From Flavobacterium cellulosilyticum (GTDB lineage Bacteria > Bacteroidota > Bacteroidia > Flavobacteriales > Flavobacteriaceae): a stretch of DNA of 64,000 nucleotides. The notes under the pieces are model-generated. The model was not told the DNA's origin. It made no database searches and worked only from the letters and a program-made list of their open reading frames with translations. The stretch spans positions 124,001 to 188,000 of the forward strand of contig NZ_SMFK01000005.1 of NCBI RefSeq assembly GCF_004349355.1. Direction: 5' to 3'. Made by a program: the position numbers and the translations under genes. Shown here one piece after another: positions 51,581 to 61,015 of the stretch; the stretch's first letter is position 1, and the number at the start of each line of letters is the position of its first letter.

Positions 51581-53809
51581 TTATGAATTGTTATTAGCGT
51601 ATTTATCCATAATCATTCTTGCTTTAAAAAAGCACAATGTCGATTCTGCTCCTTGATTTATATTGATAGATTTGTCTTCAAGACCATCATACGAAGCGCC
51701 ATTTTTAGGATTGTACATAATTTGTTTAAGGTGATTGTTTCCTAAATACCAATTATAAGCGACCTTAATTTGTTCTTTATATTTTATGTTCCCTGTTATT
51801 TGGTAGAACAGATCTAATGTAATAATTGTAGTGGCAATTTCGATAGGTTGTTCGCCATAAAAGACTCTTTCGTTTTCTTTTTTGAACCAGCCTCGATTAG
51901 AAATCACCTTTATTTGGCCTTTCATGAAATAATGTGATAATAGAAAGTCAAAGGTTATTGTGGCTATTTTTAAATATTCTGTCTCTCTCGTTGCTAAATA
52001 GCTATACATCATCGCTTCGGGCAGCACATTGTTTACATATGTCATATAGTTTTCGTACCAAGACCAAAATTCTTCCGAATGGATATTGTATAATTCTAAG
52101 AGTTTATCTGCTAATTGTTTGATGTTGACCTGTATTTTATCATGTGGATAAACTAAATGGTAGAAGTAAAGCCCTTTTAAAGTATAAGCAATTGCTCTAG
52201 GGGAATTTATTTCATTCAATCTAATAAATGCTTTTTCCCAACATGTTTCAGCTCTTATAATAAAATCAATTGGAAGTATGTTTTTATGTGAAATCACATA
52301 TCCCAAACTCCATAAAGCTCGACCATTTGAATCTTCAAGATTAACTTCTAAATTTTTAGCAGTTAATTGACAATCAATGTCTTTGTAGTTGTCAAATAAA
52401 CCATCTTTTCGTTGAATTCCTTCTATGAAACGCAGATATATTTCGGCTAGTTTCAACACTTCATTATCGTGATAAAGAGAGAAATGCATTATCATATTAA
52501 TCAAAGCTCTTGCGTTGTCATCTAAGGTGTAGCCTGAGGAAAGATCTGGCTCACTAAAGATTGAAAACTGTAAAATGCCATAATCTGTAGTGAGATCTTT
52601 AATGTGATCTAATTGTAAAGGTGGTAACTCGAACTTTAAATCCTCTTCTTTATTAGTTAATTCACAAAATAACAAACCGTATTTGATAGCAATATTTTCC
52701 CATATCGTTTCTTGAGATTGTGAAAAGGCTTTTCTTCCCATTTGAATTCGTAATTCTTTATTTTCAACAAGTTTGATGATAGCTTCTTGAAATTCATTTG
52801 AATTTGAAAATGAATTTAGCAATATTCCGTTTCCTTCTTTTAGGACTTCTATAGCATGTGGAATAGGAGTAGAAATAACGGCGCATCCACAGCCCATGGC
52901 ATAAGCAAATGTTCCGCTTACAGCTTGATTTGGGTCTTTAGAAGAAAACAAATAAATATCGGATAAAGTTAGGTAATCCAATAATTGTTTTAGTTCAACA
53001 TATTCATTTATAAAAATAACATTATTGTCCAAATGAAGTTCTTGGGTAATTGCTACTAGTTGATTGCGGTATTGTTCACCTTCACTTTTGATGATTTCTG
53101 GATGCGTTTTTCCAATTACTAAATAAATCACTTCGGGATGTTTAGCTACTATTTCGGGTAAAGCATACAATACGGTTTCGATTCCTTTATTTTCACTAAT
53201 TAACCCAAATGCAGAAAGTACTATTTTATCTGAATAGTGATATTTATCTTTTACTATTTTCTTTTGTTCCCAAAGTATGGAATGAATTCCATGTGGTATC
53301 AGGTTTATTTTTGAATTTTGAATACCATATTGATTTACTAAAATCTCTCTTGAATTAGTAGTGAGTACTACTATTTTGTTTGATAAATCAATAATTGCCT
53401 GCACTATTTTTTTTCTAGTTTCATCTGGTTGAGGTAGTACAGTGTGAAAAACGGTAATAATTTGTTTGTTTAATGCTAATAGAAAAGCAAGAATATAATT
53501 GCCATATTCACCACCATGAAGACCAAATTCGTGTTGAATGCATACTAAACCAATATCGTTACGTTCGTTAATTTTTTCAGCTACTAATCGATAATTGTCT
53601 AATGAAGAAGTTGCAATAGTATATTTTACCTCTTTGCCATATTTGTAAGTAACTTTTTCATTCTGCAAAGCACATATTTCTATGGGAAGCGTTGCTCCAA
53701 AGACTTTTTTTATTGAAATGAGGACGTCATTCGAAAAAGTTGCTAATCCACATTCTCGAGGTGGATAAGAGCTTACGATTAACATTTTTATTTCTTTTTC
53801 AATTTTCAT
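51581..53809 (-). CDS. GT4-like glycosyltransferase with C-terminal alpha/alpha barrel-like domain
   Basis: 742 aa. N-terminal half (about 10-370): MLIVSSYPPRECGLATFSNDV, HEFGLHGGEYGNYI, KINLIPHGIHS, LSAFGLISENKGIETVLYALPEI and SSKDPNQAVSGTFAYAMGCGCAVISTP. The usual EX7E motif has no Glu at the second position (Tyr in FAYAMG). C-terminal half (about 385-735) is all-helical with SGYTLDDNARALI and ALWSLGYVIS, like a glycosidase-type (alpha/alpha)6 barrel. It starts 11 nt after a GH130 gene. Together they probably process a beta-mannoside or similar glycan; the substrate is inferred only from GH130. Confidence 0.88.
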   Translation of the reverse strand: MKIEKEIKMLIVSSYPPRECGLATFSNDVLISIKKVFGATLPIEICALQNEKVTYKYGKEVKYTIATSSLDNYRLVAEKINERNDIGLVCIQHEFGLHGGEYGNYILAFLLALNKQIITVFHTVLPQPDETRKKIVQAIIDLSNKIVVLTTNSREILVNQYGIQNSKINLIPHGIHSILWEQKKIVKDKYHYSDKIVLSAFGLISENKGIETVLYALPEIVAKHPEVIYLVIGKTHPEIIKSEGEQYRNQLVAITQELHLDNNVIFINEYVELKQLLDYLTLSDIYLFSSKDPNQAVSGTFAYAMGCGCAVISTPIPHAIEVLKEGNGILLNSFSNSNEFQEAIIKLVENKELRIQMGRKAFSQSQETIWENIAIKYGLLFCELTNKEEDLKFELPPLQLDHIKDLTTDYGILQFSIFSEPDLSSGYTLDDNARALINMIMHFSLYHDNEVLKLAEIYLRFIEGIQRKDGLFDNYKDIDCQLTAKNLEVNLEDSNGRALWSLGYVISHKNILPIDFIIRAETCWEKAFIRLNEINSPRAIAYTLKGLYFYHLVYPHDKIQVNIKQLADKLLELYNIHSEEFWSWYENYMTYVNNVLPEAMMYSYLATRETEYLKIATITFDFLLSHYFMKGQIKVISNRGWFKKENERVFYGEQPIEIATTIITLDLFYQITGNIKYKEQIKVAYNWYLGNNHLKQIMYNPKNGASYDGLEDKSININQGAESTLCFFKARMIMDKYANNNS

Positions 53810-53820
53810 CACTACCTTAT

Positions 53821-54858
53821 TTAAGGCTGTTTTCTTAATTCTAAAAGCAATTCATTTATATCCATTTTGGCTACAGCGATATGTTTATCTGCTGCTCCAT
53901 AATATACGAATAGTTCATTTCCAAACAAGGAAGAACCCGTTGGGAAAACGACATTGTCAACCAATCCTTCCATTTCCCATTGTTTAGCTGGGGAAAAAAG
54001 CGGGTAGGGCAATCTTGAAATTTCTATTTCTGGTTTTTCTAAATGTAAAAGCGCTGCTTTTGCATGATAAATTTTTCCAGTTGTGGTTTCATGTACACCA
54101 TGATAAATTAACAGCCATCCGTCCTTAGTTTCAATTGGAGGTACGCCAGCTCCAATGTAATTCATTTCATAAGCATCTTTGGGATCCAAAATAATATGAT
54201 CGGTTAAATTCCTAAGATAATCTTCCCAAAAAGAAAGGGTTAAATCTTCCCATTTATCGAATTTTACAATTTGAATTCCAGGCCAAATGCGGTGTAAAAG
54301 GACAAATTGTCCGTTTATTTTTCTAGGAAACAATACAACATCTTTGTCGCGAAGTAGTCTATTTTTATCTCCTGCTATTCCTATTTGGGAAAAAAGATTA
54401 TAATATTGATGGTATTTTGGATTTAGTTTTGCTGGATTAGAGCGATTTACATGACTTTCATATTCTTGATAATTAACTTCAGGGGTAATTATTCCGTGTT
54501 TTTCAAAATGAATTAAATCTTTTGATGTGGCAAATGCTCCTGTAATATTTATACTGTCATAAGCCGTATAGGTTAGATAATAAACATCTTCGATTTTTAC
54601 TATTCTGGGATCTTCAAGACCATGGTTTTCATAATCAAATTCACGTTTAATTAATGGATGATTTAATCTTTCTACGATATTCATTGGACCATCTGATTTT
54701 GCATATCCTATTGTCGAAAAATTACCATTCTGAACAGCTCTGTAAAAAATATGAACTGTATTTCCTTCTTGAAAAATGCCTGGATTTAACACCGCATTGT
54801 TTTCAAATTCATTTTCGGTGGGACTTAGTAAAATACCATGTTTTTCTATTGTAATCAT
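53821..54858 (-). CDS. GH130-family glycoside phosphorylase
   Basis: 345 aa five-bladed beta-propeller enzyme. NAVLNPGIFQEGNTVHIFYRAVQ, NHGLEDPRIVKIEDVYYLTYTAYDS (catalytic Asp in EDPR), DKDVVLFPRKINGQFVLLHRIWPGIQI, GAGVPPIETKDGWLLIYHGV and VYYGAADKHIAVA are diagnostic. Family members phosphorolyse beta-mannosides. No signal peptide, so cytoplasmic. First gene of the pair with the glycosyltransferase. Confidence 0.93.
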   Translation of the reverse strand: MITIEKHGILLSPTENEFENNAVLNPGIFQEGNTVHIFYRAVQNGNFSTIGYAKSDGPMNIVERLNHPLIKREFDYENHGLEDPRIVKIEDVYYLTYTAYDSINITGAFATSKDLIHFEKHGIITPEVNYQEYESHVNRSNPAKLNPKYHQYYNLFSQIGIAGDKNRLLRDKDVVLFPRKINGQFVLLHRIWPGIQIVKFDKWEDLTLSFWEDYLRNLTDHIILDPKDAYEMNYIGAGVPPIETKDGWLLIYHGVHETTTGKIYHAKAALLHLEKPEIEISRLPYPLFSPAKQWEMEGLVDNVVFPTGSSLFGNELFVYYGAADKHIAVAKMDINELLLELRKQP

Positions 54859-54878
54859 GATTTAAGATATTAAAAATA

Positions 54879-55269
54879 CTATAGTTTATTTTTATTTTCA
54901 ATTGAATTGGTTGTCTTTACTTTCTCTAACCTTTTGGAATTTCCTCTAAAAAGAAAATTAATTTTTAAAGCCTCTAGATCTTCATTTAGTTTAATACTGG
55001 CTTTATTGATATTGGTAAATGTAGAATCAATTTTCTAAACTAATTTGGGGTCATTAGCAAGGTAATTTATTGTTCCTTTTCCGTTTTTGATATTGAGGAT
55101 TGTATCGTTTAGATCAGTAATAACTTTATTTAATTCAATAGAGGAATTCCTTAAATTCAGAAGGACTTCTAAAAACTTCTTTAAAAAAACTTCCAGCAAA
55201 TTCAGAGAGTTCACCAATATCAAATACGAAAGCCTTAAATGATTCGATTATTTTAAAAATAGTATTCAT
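54879..55269 (-). pseudogene. relic of an Mla-type lipid transporter (permease start fused to MCE protein end)
   Basis: Starting at ATG 55269, 44 codons read MNTIFKIIESFKAFVFDIGE, then FAGSFFKEVFRSPSEFKEFL, like the start of an MlaE permease. A different frame from about 55150 downward reads IELNKVITDLNDTILNIKNG, KGTINYLANDPKLV, an in-frame TAG, then DSTFTNINKASIKLNEDLEA, LKINFLFRGNSKRLEK, the typical C-terminal end of Bacteroidota MCE/MlaD proteins. The permease body, the ATPase and most of the MCE protein are missing between. Best explained by an internal deletion of an mlaE-F-D operon, followed by a stop mutation. Confidence 0.7.
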
Positions 55270-55361
55270 TTGTATAGATGAATTATTTTGAAAAAGTGGG
55301 GCTAGTCAAATATACAAATAAACAGTTGATTTATAGTGGTTTTTAGTATGATTCGTCAAGT

Positions 55362-56267
55362 TTAGTCTTTTTTCAACTTGGACAATTCCTCAAATAACTC
55401 AATTTCTTTTTCAGTAAGGTTTGAGGGAATTTTTATTTGGTATTCTATGTACAAATCACCAAAACTGCCTTCCTTTTTATAAACAGGAAATCCTTTTCCT
55501 TTGAGTTTTACTTTTGTTCCGTTTTGGGTTCCTGGGGCTACTTTGAGTTTTACTTTACCGTCAAATGTATCTACTGTTATTTCACCACCTAAGATGGCAG
55601 TGTATAAGTCAATATCAACTGTAGCGTACAAATTGTGTTTGTCCAGTTTAAAGTTGGTGTTATTTTCTATAGTGAAAGTAATGTATAAATCTCCTTTTGG
55701 TCCACCATTTCTTCCTTCGCCACCTAGTCCACTAATTTTTATTTGTTGCCCATTTTCTACACCAGCTGGGATAGTAAGACGAATATTTTTTCCATTAATG
55801 GTTAAAGTTCTTTTATCGGTTTTATAGACCTCTCGTAAATTAAGTTGTAATTGGGTATTAAAATCTTCTCCTTTTGATTGAGCACTACGACTTCTTCCTC
55901 TGGCACCACTACCACCAAACATGGATTCAAAAAAATCGGAATAATCACCACCTCCAGAAAATCCTCCAAATCCACCAAAATCACCTTGTTGACTTCCTCT
56001 TCGAGATTGTTGTTGCTGTCTTGATTTCTCGAATTCTTCGGAATGTTTCCAATTTTCGCCATATTGATCGTATTTTTTGCGATTTTCGGGATTGCTCAAA
56101 ACTTCATTGGCTTCATTTATTTCTTTGAATTTCTGTTCCGCTTCTTTATTATTGGGATTTAAGTCTGGATGGTATTTTCGGGCTAGTTTACGAAATGCTT
56201 TTTTCACTTCGGCTTCCGTTGCACTTTTATTAATTTCCAATACTTTATAATAGTCGATAAATGCCAT
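55362..56267 (-). CDS. CbpA-type DnaJ family co-chaperone
   Basis: 301 aa. J domain (about 1-70) with [36 protein letters not shown] motif at 33-35, a Gly/Phe-rich linker ([25 protein letters not shown]) and two C-terminal beta domains ([31 protein letters not shown] and [25 protein letters not shown]). The zinc finger of DnaJ is absent. Works with DnaK. Alone in its transcription unit. Confidence 0.96.
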   Translation of the reverse strand: MAFIDYYKVLEINKSATEAEVKKAFRKLARKYHPDLNPNNKEAEQKFKEINEANEVLSNPENRKKYDQYGENWKHSEEFEKSRQQQQSRRGSQQGDFGGFGGFSGGGDYSDFFESMFGGSGARGRSRSAQSKGEDFNTQLQLNLREVYKTDKRTLTINGKNIRLTIPAGVENGQQIKISGLGGEGRNGGPKGDLYITFTIENNTNFKLDKHNLYATVDIDLYTAILGGEITVDTFDGKVKLKVAPGTQNGTKVKLKGKGFPVYKKEGSFGDLYIEYQIKIPSNLTEKEIELFEELSKLKKD

Positions 56268-56401
56268 TTTTAATTTTATTTTTTTATTAATTCAAATCTT
56301 TGAATTCTGTAAAATGAAAGAGATTCGTGTTATTTTTTAGTCCTCTTAATTCTACTATAAATATAGTGAAATTCTTGCCTTTTGAATAGGTAAATTAGTA
56401 T

Positions 56402-57565
56402 TTAATACAATTTTTTAAAACGCTTCTGAGGTAAGTAGGTGATGATAATTTCTATGAGTCTCGTAATCCAATACGATGTCCAATTGATGAATTTAGAAGA
56501 TATTCCACTTTTTAATTTTAGTGATTCTGGTGTTATCCTTTCAGATTGCTCCATTATTTTTTCAAGTTCCAAAATAAATTTATTTGAAAATTCAGTTGAA
56601 TTAATTCCCACATTCATTTCGATACTGGCATAAGAACTCAAATTATTGAGGTTAAAGGATCCAATTGTTGTCCATTTATTATCAACAACCGCTGCTTTTC
56701 CGTGCAAATTTGATTTTTTCCACTCGTAAAGTTCAATATTATTATTCAAAAGTTTGGAATATAAATAACAACTCGCACGTCGTGCAATAGGTACATCAGA
56801 AATTCCGGAAAGTATTAATCTGATTTTTACATTATTGTGAGAGGCTTCTTTAAGAGCTTTAATCAATTTTTTGCCTGGAAGAAAATAACTGCCAACAATT
56901 ACTATATCTTTCTTCGCATTGCGAAAGTGGTTTATATAGGCATTACTGATTTCAGTTTTTCTTTTCAGCCAATCATTTTGAAGGATGTCTACAGAAATTT
57001 CTTCGAAATCTTGATAAACTGATGCGATTTTTTTTCTGTTGATTTGTTTCTTTCTATAATAGATATCCATACAATTTTTAGAAAGCGACAAAGCAATCTT
57101 CTCGTCATTTAATTGAACAGCATAATCAAGCCATGGCGTTGAGGTTGCTTTACCAAAATATTTATCTGCAATATTAATGCCACCTATTAAAGCAATTTTT
57201 GAATCTGCAACAACTATTTTGTGATGCAATCTTCTTCCTAGATAGAAACTATTTGTGGAGAATAAAGGAGAAAAAAACCGAATGTTAATGCCAATTTCTT
57301 TGAGTTCAATTATTAGTTCCTCTGGAAATGAAAATGAGCCAAAACCATCTATAAGGATATAAATTTTGACATTTCTGCTAGCCGCTTCTTTTAAAGCTTC
57401 AATTATTTTTTTTCCAATTACATCATTTTCGAAAATATAAGTTTGGATATGAATCTCAATTTTAGATTCTAAAATTAGCTGTTCCAAACGATTAAAAAAG
57501 TCTTCACCGCTGTAAACAAGGGTTATGAATTCAGTTGGAGAATACGTTTCGATTTGATTTAGCAT
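56402..57565 (-). CDS. phospholipase D-family protein (cardiolipin synthase-like)
   Basis: 387 aa from MLNQIETYSP. The frame extends 14 codons upstream to a TTG, but the promoter at 57605-57612 would lie there. Two HKD motifs: HHKIVVADSKIALIGGIN (about 122-139) and HGKAAVVDNKWTTIGSFNLNN. No N-terminal transmembrane pair of classical ClsA; a hydrophobic/basic end (LIEIIITYLPQKRFKK) may bind membranes. Probably transfers phosphatidyl groups to make cardiolipin or a related lipid. Confidence 0.88.
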   Translation of the reverse strand: MLNQIETYSPTEFITLVYSGEDFFNRLEQLILESKIEIHIQTYIFENDVIGKKIIEALKEAASRNVKIYILIDGFGSFSFPEELIIELKEIGINIRFFSPLFSTNSFYLGRRLHHKIVVADSKIALIGGINIADKYFGKATSTPWLDYAVQLNDEKIALSLSKNCMDIYYRKKQINRKKIASVYQDFEEISVDILQNDWLKRKTEISNAYINHFRNAKKDIVIVGSYFLPGKKLIKALKEASHNNVKIRLILSGISDVPIARRASCYLYSKLLNNNIELYEWKKSNLHGKAAVVDNKWTTIGSFNLNNLSSYASIEMNVGINSTEFSNKFILELEKIMEQSERITPESLKLKSGISSKFINWTSYWITRLIEIIITYLPQKRFKKLY

Positions 57566-57604
57566 TGTATATTGAAAAACATTTTTGAGATAATAATGTT
57601 TACT

Positions 57605-57612
57605 CAAAATTA
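57605..57612 (-). promoter_or_regulatory. -7 element of the phospholipase D-family gene
   Basis: TAATTTTG on the minus strand fits TAnnTTTG, 39 nt before the ATG at 57565. No -33 TTTG at 19-21 nt. Confidence 0.4.
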
Positions 57613-57739
57613 CATAATTCTATTCATTAGAACTTAGAATTTGGCACAAAAAAATCCCCAACTATTTTTACATAATTGAAGATTATTTTTTTAAATCATT
57701 TACGATTTTAAACCAATATATTTTAATTTAAAGGAGTTT

Positions 57740-58492
57740 TTAGATTGCGTTTACAATAGCTAAAAAATCTTTTGCGCTAAGAGCAGCACCACCAATTAAA
57801 CCACCATCTACATCTGGTTTAGAGAAAATTTCTTTGGCATTATCTGGTTTTACACTACCACCGTAAAGAATGGAAACATCTTCAGCGATATCACTTCCAA
57901 ATGCTTTACGAACCGTTTCTCTAATGAATTCGTGCATTTCTTGCGCTTGTTCTGGACTAGCAGTTTCACCTGTTCCAATTGCCCAAACAGGCTCATAAGC
58001 CAAAACAATTTTCTCCCAGTTTTTAGCTTCTATATGAAATAAGCCATCACGTAATTGATTTTCAACAATATTAAAATGATTACCAGATTGACGGTCTTTC
58101 AATTCTTCTCCAAAACAGAAAATAACTGTCATATCATGACTTAAAGCTGCATCTACTTTGTTTGCAATCAAGGCATCATTTTCATTAAAAATAGCTCTAC
58201 GCTCAGAATGACCAAGGATCACAGTATTTACACCAATGTTTGTAAGCATATCTCCAGAAATTTCTCCTGTATATGCTCCATTTTGTGCTTGGTGCATGTT
58301 TTGTGCAGCAACACTAATGTTTGTAGATTTTAATTGACTAACTGCTAAAGCTAAGTTTACAAATGTAGGAGCAACAATTACTTCTGCGCTTGCTTCAGCT
58401 GAAACCTGTGCTATTAATTCATTTAACAATTCAGTTGTTTGTTCTGCATTTTTGTTCATTTTCCAGTTTCCTGCAACAATCTTCTTTCTCAT
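57740..58492 (-). CDS. tpiA: triosephosphate isomerase
   Basis: 250 aa. AGNWKMNK (Lys), ILGHSERRAIF (His), LAYEPVWAIGTGETASP (catalytic Glu) and ILYGGSVKPDNA with GLIGGAAL. Interconverts the two triose phosphates. Order here is DUF1599, DoxX-type, small membrane protein, TlpA-like, tpiA, a layout typical of flavobacteria. Confidence 0.99.
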   Translation of the reverse strand: MRKKIVAGNWKMNKNAEQTTELLNELIAQVSAEASAEVIVAPTFVNLALAVSQLKSTNISVAAQNMHQAQNGAYTGEISGDMLTNIGVNTVILGHSERRAIFNENDALIANKVDAALSHDMTVIFCFGEELKDRQSGNHFNIVENQLRDGLFHIEAKNWEKIVLAYEPVWAIGTGETASPEQAQEMHEFIRETVRKAFGSDIAEDVSILYGGSVKPDNAKEIFSKPDVDGGLIGGAALSAKDFLAIVNAI

Positions 58493-58520
58493 TTTAGTTG
58501 TGTTTGTAATTATAATTATA

Positions 58521-59018
58521 TTATTTTTTTAATTCTTCTAAAGTGGTATTAATTTTTTTAAAATCGGTTTCAATTGCTCTATAAATTACAATTTTACCAG
58601 TTTTATCAATGACGATATAACTTGGAATCCAATTTAAATCTATTCCTTTTCCAAAAACTCCTTCCATTTGGTCGTTAGCCATAAAATGGTCCCCTTTAAG
58701 CTCGTATTTTACAATACCTGTTTTCCAATTTTCAACTGTTTTATCCATAGAAATGAACACATAACCGATATCAGGATTATTAGCTTGTAATTCTTTAATT
58801 TTTGGCATTGCTTTTACACAATCTCCACACCAAGAAGCCCATAGTTCAATTACCAAAGTTTTACCTTTATGTTTTTTTAAAATATCTTGAAATGCAACTT
58901 GGCTTCCATCAGAAGCTAATAAATTTTCAGTCAAAACTTCTTTTGAAAATTTTGTTTTTTGAGCTTTTGAACATGAAACGATTGTAAAAGTAATCAATAA
59001 GGCTAGTATTTTAGTCAT
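58521..59018 (-). CDS. TlpA-like thioredoxin-fold lipoprotein
   Basis: 165 aa. Lipobox TIVSC near residue 16. Thioredoxin fold with WASWCGDCVKAMPKIKEL (CGDC active site, about 61-64) and the cis-Pro loop NWIPSYIVIDKTGKIV. Membrane-tethered disulfide or peroxide reductase. 28 nt before tpiA on the same strand, likely read through. Confidence 0.93.
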   Translation of the reverse strand: MTKILALLITFTIVSCSKAQKTKFSKEVLTENLLASDGSQVAFQDILKKHKGKTLVIELWASWCGDCVKAMPKIKELQANNPDIGYVFISMDKTVENWKTGIVKYELKGDHFMANDQMEGVFGKGIDLNWIPSYIVIDKTGKIVIYRAIETDFKKINTTLEELKK

Positions 59019-59086
59019 TAAATAGTTGTTTTAGTCTGCATTTTATTAACGCAATTGTTGTAGTTGTAAATTTTTTTGGAATCTGT

Positions 59087-59362
59087 TTATTTTTTATCAA
59101 GTTTATTCTCTTCTTTTTTCAAAAATAGTTGTTTAGATCTTTTCTTTCCTTTGGTAAAATATATTTTTTTAATAGAATAAATAATATAAACTCCTGAACT
59201 TGCCATTAAAGTACATCCTAATATTACATAAAATGTAGAACCTAATGGAACCTCATACCAAGTCGAGATTTCATCAAGAATATAAAATCCTAATCCAAAA
59301 ATGAAAAAGCATGCAAAAACATACCCTAATTTCCTTTTCTTTCTTACTTTTCTACTACTCAT
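59087..59362 (-). CDS. small two-helix membrane protein
   Basis: 91 aa. Basic N-terminus (RKVRKKRK), two transmembrane helices (about 13-28 and 42-65: LGYVFACFFIFGLGFYIL and FYVILGCTLMASSGVYIIY), Lys-rich tail. No recognised family. It lies 13 nt downstream of the DoxX-type gene and is probably co-transcribed. Confidence 0.75.
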   Translation of the reverse strand: MSSRKVRKKRKLGYVFACFFIFGLGFYILDEISTWYEVPLGSTFYVILGCTLMASSGVYIIYSIKKIYFTKGKKRSKQLFLKKEENKLDKK

Positions 59363-59375
59363 ACACTCAGTTGTA

Positions 59376-60476
59376 TTACAATTTTAAATCATCAATATCA
59401 TTATAATGCACTTTTTGTTTTATGGTTCCATAATTCAATAAAACAAAACTTGGATTGGCTCTTTCAATTGTTTTTAAAGTTGTTGCGTCACAAAAAAGAA
59501 TATCAAATGGAATTCTATATTTCATTTTAACACTTGAAATAACCTCTTTTGAAGATCCTGTAAGCATGGCTACATAATAACCTTTAGAAAGCGCTTTTTC
59601 ATATAATTTAACATTGTTTTTTAAAACTTCTGTATTTGATTTTTCTAAATTATATGCCACAATTAATAATACTTTATCTTTTGAGAGAATGATTTGGGTG
59701 TTGTCTTGGCCCTCTAACTCTAGTTTGAAATCATGTATTGGAGGGACATAACCTTGCACAATAACTTTATCAATTCTATCAACAAATGTTGCCCCTTCAG
59801 GAAGTGACATCAAATCTTTTTCGGTAAATTCTTTGTCAACACCATTTACTTTATAAATAAACACCATTTCTACTTGAGATTTAGCAGCATTTTCAGGAAT
59901 TTCCATAGATGTTCTAATGTTTGTCCCTACTTTATAAGGTCTGAAATCTTTTAATGGTAAATGATTAATTACCCAATATCCCATAAAAGCACAAAGGCCT
60001 ATACTAAGGTAAGTTATAGTATTTTGAATACTATTCGAAAATAAAGGTTTTATTAGCTTTTTATTGAAAAACAAAATTAAGATGAAAAACAGTAGAATAA
60101 TATCTTTTGAAAACGATTGCCAAGGGGTTAAATGCAAAGCATCTCCAAAACAACCGCAGTCTTTTACTACATTAAAATAAGCGGAATAAAAAGTAAGGAA
60201 AGTGAATAAAACGACTAGAAGCAATAAACTCCAAATGGTGTTTTTCGATTTGTAACCAATGAGAAGCAAGACTCCTAAAACTACTTCTAATATAACCAAG
60301 AAGAGTGCAATTGCTAATGTAAAAGGAATAAAAAAAGGCATGTTAAATACAGGCTCACTAAAATATTCATCTAATTTATAGGAGAAACCAATGGGGTCAT
60401 TTAATTTTATCAATCCTGAAATAATAAATAATATTCCAACAAATAGTCTGGAGAATTGTGTGATGATGTTTTTCAT
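59376..60476 (-). CDS. DoxX/MauE-type membrane protein with thioredoxin-like C-terminus (BT_3928-like)
   Basis: 366 aa. Four transmembrane helices of the DoxX/MauE type (about 8-150) with a conserved KLNDPIGFSYKLDEYF block and VKDCGCFGDAL (Cys pair) facing the periplasm. A fifth helix is followed by a C-terminal domain (about 190-366) with KDKVLLIVAYNLEKSN and AMLTGSSKEVISSVK, thioredoxin-like without a CxxC. Probably redox maturation at the inner membrane. Widespread in Bacteroidota; exact role unknown. Confidence 0.88.
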   Translation of the reverse strand: MKNIITQFSRLFVGILFIISGLIKLNDPIGFSYKLDEYFSEPVFNMPFFIPFTLAIALFLVILEVVLGVLLLIGYKSKNTIWSLLLLVVLFTFLTFYSAYFNVVKDCGCFGDALHLTPWQSFSKDIILLFFILILFFNKKLIKPLFSNSIQNTITYLSIGLCAFMGYWVINHLPLKDFRPYKVGTNIRTSMEIPENAAKSQVEMVFIYKVNGVDKEFTEKDLMSLPEGATFVDRIDKVIVQGYVPPIHDFKLELEGQDNTQIILSKDKVLLIVAYNLEKSNTEVLKNNVKLYEKALSKGYYVAMLTGSSKEVISSVKMKYRIPFDILFCDATTLKTIERANPSFVLLNYGTIKQKVHYNDIDDLKL

Positions 60477-60516
60477 AAATTTTTTTTAAATTCTAAATTT
60501 TTTAAATTCCAAATAG

Positions 60517-60540
60517 CAAAAGACAAATAACAAATAAATT
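60517..60540 (+). repeat. left 24-bp inverted repeat flanking the four-helix-bundle gene
   Basis: Exact reverse complement of 60985-61008. The sequence is low in complexity (CAAAAGACAAATAAC...), similar to simple repeats in other gaps here. Confidence 0.7.
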
Positions 60541-60600
60541 CCAATTATTAATTTTTTGAATTTTCAAAACTCAAAAATGGTAAATGAAATTTTAGCTAGT

Positions 60601-60951
60601 TTAGGATGACTTTTCTATTATTGATGAAAATATTTTTTTGAGTTCGTCTGATTCCTGTATTAAAATATTTATTTCTGCTTCAAATTCAATATTTGTAGCT
60701 TTCATTATTTTTAACCAATAGCTACTTTCCTTAGCTTCTTTTCTGCAAATTTTAATCCTAAAGCAAAAATCTTTCTTGCTTAAAGATTCATTTGCCTCAA
60801 TATAATTTGCTCCTACAGATCCAGAAGATCTAACATATTGTTTAGCATCTTCAATATTGGAAATTGTACGAGGTAATTTCTTTAAAAATAGCCTAGAACT
60901 TATTGCAAATTTCAAAGTCCGTTCTTCTAAATCGTATTTTTTAGGTTCCAA
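60601..60951 (-). CDS. four-helix-bundle protein (23S rRNA-IVP/S23-like)
   Basis: 116 aa. LEERTLKFAISSRLFLKKLPRTISNIEDAKQYVRSSGSVGANYIEANESLSKKDFCFRIKICRKEAKESSYWLKI is the typical block of the S23/intervening-sequence protein family, related to Avd of diversity-generating retroelements. No reverse transcriptase or variable repeat is nearby. Inserted between DUF1599 and the DoxX-type gene, flanked by 24-bp perfect inverted repeats about 50 nt out on each side. Function unknown; RNA or DNA binding is suspected from its basic face. Confidence 0.92.
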   Translation of the reverse strand: MEPKKYDLEERTLKFAISSRLFLKKLPRTISNIEDAKQYVRSSGSVGANYIEANESLSKKDFCFRIKICRKEAKESSYWLKIMKATNIEFEAEINILIQESDELKKIFSSIIEKSS

Positions 60952-60984
60952 TAGTTTCTAAATTTTTAGATTTTTTTAATTTTG

Positions 60985-61008
60985 AATTTATTTGTTATTT
61001 GTCTTTTG
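60985..61008 (-). repeat. right 24-bp inverted repeat flanking the four-helix-bundle gene
   Basis: Exact reverse complement of 60517-60540, 492 bp outer-to-outer. Ends 8 nt before the DUF1599 stop codon region. Confidence 0.7.
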
Positions 61009-61015
61009 ATATTTG

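Noticed and set aside
60601..60951. Diversity-generating retroelement suggested by the Avd-like fold
   Set aside because: No reverse transcriptase, template repeat or variable repeat was found around it.
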